Shown here: positions 16,160 to 17,903 of the stretch, one piece after another
Layout: every line of letters starts with the position of its first letter
Position numbering within the stretch: the first letter of the stretch is position 1
DNA from: Paracoccaceae bacterium
GTDB taxonomy: Bacteria; Pseudomonadota; Alphaproteobacteria; Rhodobacterales; Rhodobacteraceae
DNA: 17,903 nt
NCBI GenBank assembly: GCA_003512825.1
Contig: DOOI01000045.1
Span: 23,062 to 40,964, forward strand
Direction: 5' to 3'
Notes under the pieces: generated by a model
Seen by the model: only the letters and a program-made list of their open reading frames with translations
Databases searched by the model: none
What the model was told of the DNA's origin: nothing
Program-made: the position numbers and the translations under genes

Positions 16160-16185
16160 GCGCCTCCGGGGAAACTCGGGGGCGC
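16160..16185 (+). other. Strong GAAA-capped hairpin between the symporter and the DUF294 gene
   Basis: Positions 16160-16170 pair with 16175-16185 over 11 bp (two G-U pairs) and enclose a GAAA tetraloop (16171-16174). A C-rich stretch follows, not a T-run, so it is not a standard terminator. It sits 8 bp after the symporter stop and 28 bp before the next start. A very stable hairpin here would protect the upstream message or reduce read-through into the DUF294 gene. Confidence 0.65.
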
Positions 16186-16213
16186 ACCCCCACTACCGAT
16201 TGGACGAACGGCC

Positions 16214-17903
16214 ATGCCACAGACCCTTGCGTCGATCATCGCCTTTATCGAAACCGTCCACCCCTACGACACACTGCCGAAAAACGAACTGGCGCGGGTC
16301 GCCGGTTCCTTTGTCCGCAGTCTCAAGTCCAAAGGCGAAACCGTCTATGACGCCGGATCAGCCATAGACGGGCTGTTCATCGTCGAGCGCGGCCAAATCC
16401 AAGTCACCGAAGTGAATGGCGATGTGATCTCGCTCTTGGGGCCTCGCAACAGCTTTGGCGAGCGCGGCTTGATGCGCGGGGGCGTTGCAGTCACTACTGC
16501 GACGGCCAGCGAAGACAGCCAGCTTCTGAGGTTGCCCGCCGCCGAGTTTCATCGCCTTGTCGCCGCGATCCCTTCCTTTGAACGCTTCTTCACGCGCGGG
16601 CGCGGTGCGGCGCTGCGCGGACAGGATTTCACCACCCGCAAAGTCGAAGAGATGATGGCGCGCCGTCCGGTTGTCATCGCCCCCGACGCCACCGTGACCG
16701 ATGCCGCGCGCGCCATGCGCGACAACCGCGTGTCCTCGCTCGGAATCGTCGAGGGCACCCAGTTTCTGGGCATCGTCACCACGCGGGACATGACCAATAA
16801 AGTTCTGGCCGACAGCCTCTCGCCCTCGACACCCGTGCGCGCCGTGATGACCCCCAACCCCCTCACGCTTACGCCCTCGTCACTTGGCTCGGATGTGTTG
16901 CACCTGATGCTTGAACGCTCCATCGGGCATTTGCCCGTGGTCGAAGGCCAAACACTCGTCGGCATGGTTACGCAAACCGACCTGACGCGGTTTCATGCCG
17001 TGGGCTCTGCTCAATTGGTGCGCGACGCAACGCGGGCAGAAACAGTGGCGGATCTGGCCGCCGTCACCGCGCATATTCCGCGCTTGCTGCTCAATCTGGT
17101 GGGCAGCCATACGCCGCATGAAATTGTCACCCGCCTGATCACCGATATCGCAGACACCGTCACCCGCCGCCTGATTGCCATGGCCGAAGACACTCTGGGG
17201 CCTGCGCCTGTGCCATGGCTCTGGCTCGCTTGCGGCAGTCAAGGCCGCCAAGAACAAACTGGTGTTTCCGATCAAGACAACTGCCTGATGATCGACGATA
17301 CCGCGACCGAGGCCGACATGGCCTATTTCGCCGCTTTCGCCAAAATCGTCTCGGATGGGCTGGATGCCTGCGGCTATGTCTATTGCCCCGGCGAAATGAT
17401 GGCGACAACGCCGCGCTGGTGCCAACCCATGCGGGTCTGGCGCGAATATTTCCGCAGCTGGATCGCCACACCTGATCCGATGGCCCAGATGCTCGCTTCG
17501 GTCATGTTCGACCTGCGCCCCATCGCTGGCGAAACACGGCTCTTTTCAAACCTGCAAGAAGAGACCTTGAGCATGGCGGCGCGCAACACGATTTTCGTGG
17601 CGCATCTGGTGTCCAACAGCCTCAAACACACCCCGCCCCTTGGCTTGCTGCGCGGCTTTGCCACGATCCGCTCGGGCGAGCATAAAGACACGCTCGACAT
17701 GAAGCACAATGGTGTGGTCCCGATCACCGATCTGGCGCGGGTCTATGCACTCTTGGGCAAGATCGAGCCCGTGAACACCCGCGCCCGGCTGGAAGCGGCA
17801 GAAGCGGCAGGCATCATATCGCCCTCTGGCGCGCGCGATCTGATTGACGCCTATGACCTGATCGCCGAAACCCGGCTGGAAAACCAAGCCCGCCAAGTGC
17901 GAA
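16214..17903 (+). CDS. cNMP-binding / CBS / DUF294 nucleotidyltransferase-like protein (C-terminus beyond window edge)
   Basis: A cytoplasmic multidomain protein, 563 codons in the window and still open at the right edge. An N-terminal cyclic-nucleotide-binding-like domain spans about 1-135 (FGERGL at 81-86). A CBS pair spans about 140-262 (VEEMMARRPVVIAPDATV, then VRAVMTPNPLTLTP). The DUF294 nucleotidyltransferase-like domain has GSQGRQEQT (341-349) and SDQDN (352-356), which supply its acidic residues, followed by a helical C-terminal part. The cNMP domain lacks the arginine expected in the phosphate pocket (VAVT at 91-94). The ribosome-binding site is weak, suggesting low expression. Such genes are commonly found beside this symporter type, often followed by a DnaQ-like exonuclease that would lie outside the window. 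Role unproven; adenylate-responsive control of acetate uptake or use is inference. Confidence 0.9.
   Translation, partial: MPQTLASIIAFIETVHPYDTLPKNELARVAGSFVRSLKSKGETVYDAGSAIDGLFIVERGQIQVTEVNGDVISLLGPRNSFGERGLMRGGVAVTTATASEDSQLLRLPAAEFHRLVAAIPSFERFFTRGRGAALRGQDFTTRKVEEMMARRPVVIAPDATVTDAARAMRDNRVSSLGIVEGTQFLGIVTTRDMTNKVLADSLSPSTPVRAVMTPNPLTLTPSSLGSDVLHLMLERSIGHLPVVEGQTLVGMVTQTDLTRFHAVGSAQLVRDATRAETVADLAAVTAHIPRLLLNLVGSHTPHEIVTRLITDIADTVTRRLIAMAEDTLGPAPVPWLWLACGSQGRQEQTGVSDQDNCLMIDDTATEADMAYFAAFAKIVSDGLDACGYVYCPGEMMATTPRWCQPMRVWREYFRSWIATPDPMAQMLASVMFDLRPIAGETRLFSNLQEETLSMAARNTIFVAHLVSNSLKHTPPLGLLRGFATIRSGEHKDTLDMKHNGVVPITDLARVYALLGKIEPVNTRARLEAAEAAGIISPSGARDLIDAYDLIAETRLENQARQVR

Noticed and set aside
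1..17903. Mobile element, CRISPR array, tRNA or rRNA in the window
   Set aside because: I found no transposase or integrase, no terminal repeats with target duplications, no regularly spaced identical repeats, and no tRNA-like or rRNA-like sequence. Genes are packed as in a normal chromosome.

Overview
The window looks like chromosomal DNA of an alphaproteobacterium, most likely a Rhodobacteraceae (Roseobacter-group) member. I base this on the GC-rich coding sequence with strong third-position G/C bias, the CueR-type copper operators, the LivHMGF plus acyl-CoA ligase operon, and the block acs - adk - DUF4212 - solute:sodium symporter - DUF294. This is inference from composition and gene content; no rRNA or other taxonomic marker is present. 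I see no mobile element, CRISPR array, tRNA or rRNA.

Layout. (1) 1-2701, copper handling: a large Cu+-exporting P1B-type ATPase (copA, minus strand, C-terminus cut by the window edge) is divergent from a 63-residue copper chaperone (copZ, plus strand). Each has its own MerR/CueR-type promoter with a 19-bp spacer in the 150 bp between them. (2) 2702-4342: a divergent DUF2254 membrane protein, flanked by a palindrome and a hairpin on one side and by a 246-bp regulatory region with three related inverted repeats on the other. (3) 4343-11020: a tightly packed operon livH-livM-livG-livF, an AMP-forming long-chain acyl-CoA ligase, then a periplasmic substrate-binding protein, closed by a textbook Rho-independent terminator. 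(4) 11021-11408: a 388-bp AT-richer regulatory region with repeated elements. (5) 11409-17903: a second operon with acetyl-CoA synthetase (acs), a zinc-LID adenylate kinase (adk), a DUF4212 small symporter subunit, a sodium:solute symporter, and a cNMP-CBS-DUF294 nucleotidyltransferase-like protein cut by the right edge.

How the genes may work together. The liv-type operon pairs an ABC importer with a CoA ligase, so the imported substrate may be a carboxylic acid that is activated on entry, rather than a branched-chain amino acid. The acs operon is a self-contained acetate (short-chain acid) module: symporter for uptake, Acs for activation to acetyl-CoA with release of AMP, Adk to return AMP to ADP, and a CBS-domain protein that could sense adenylates. 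Both operons contain an AMP-forming ligase, which gives the extra adk a clear job. The most interesting unexplained signals are the twin CCAAA...TTTGGG elements and the ATTTACA repeats upstream of acs, the three GCrGAm inverted repeats upstream of livH, an EF-hand-like loop in the symporter, and an 18-bp tandem duplication in the actuator domain of CopA.
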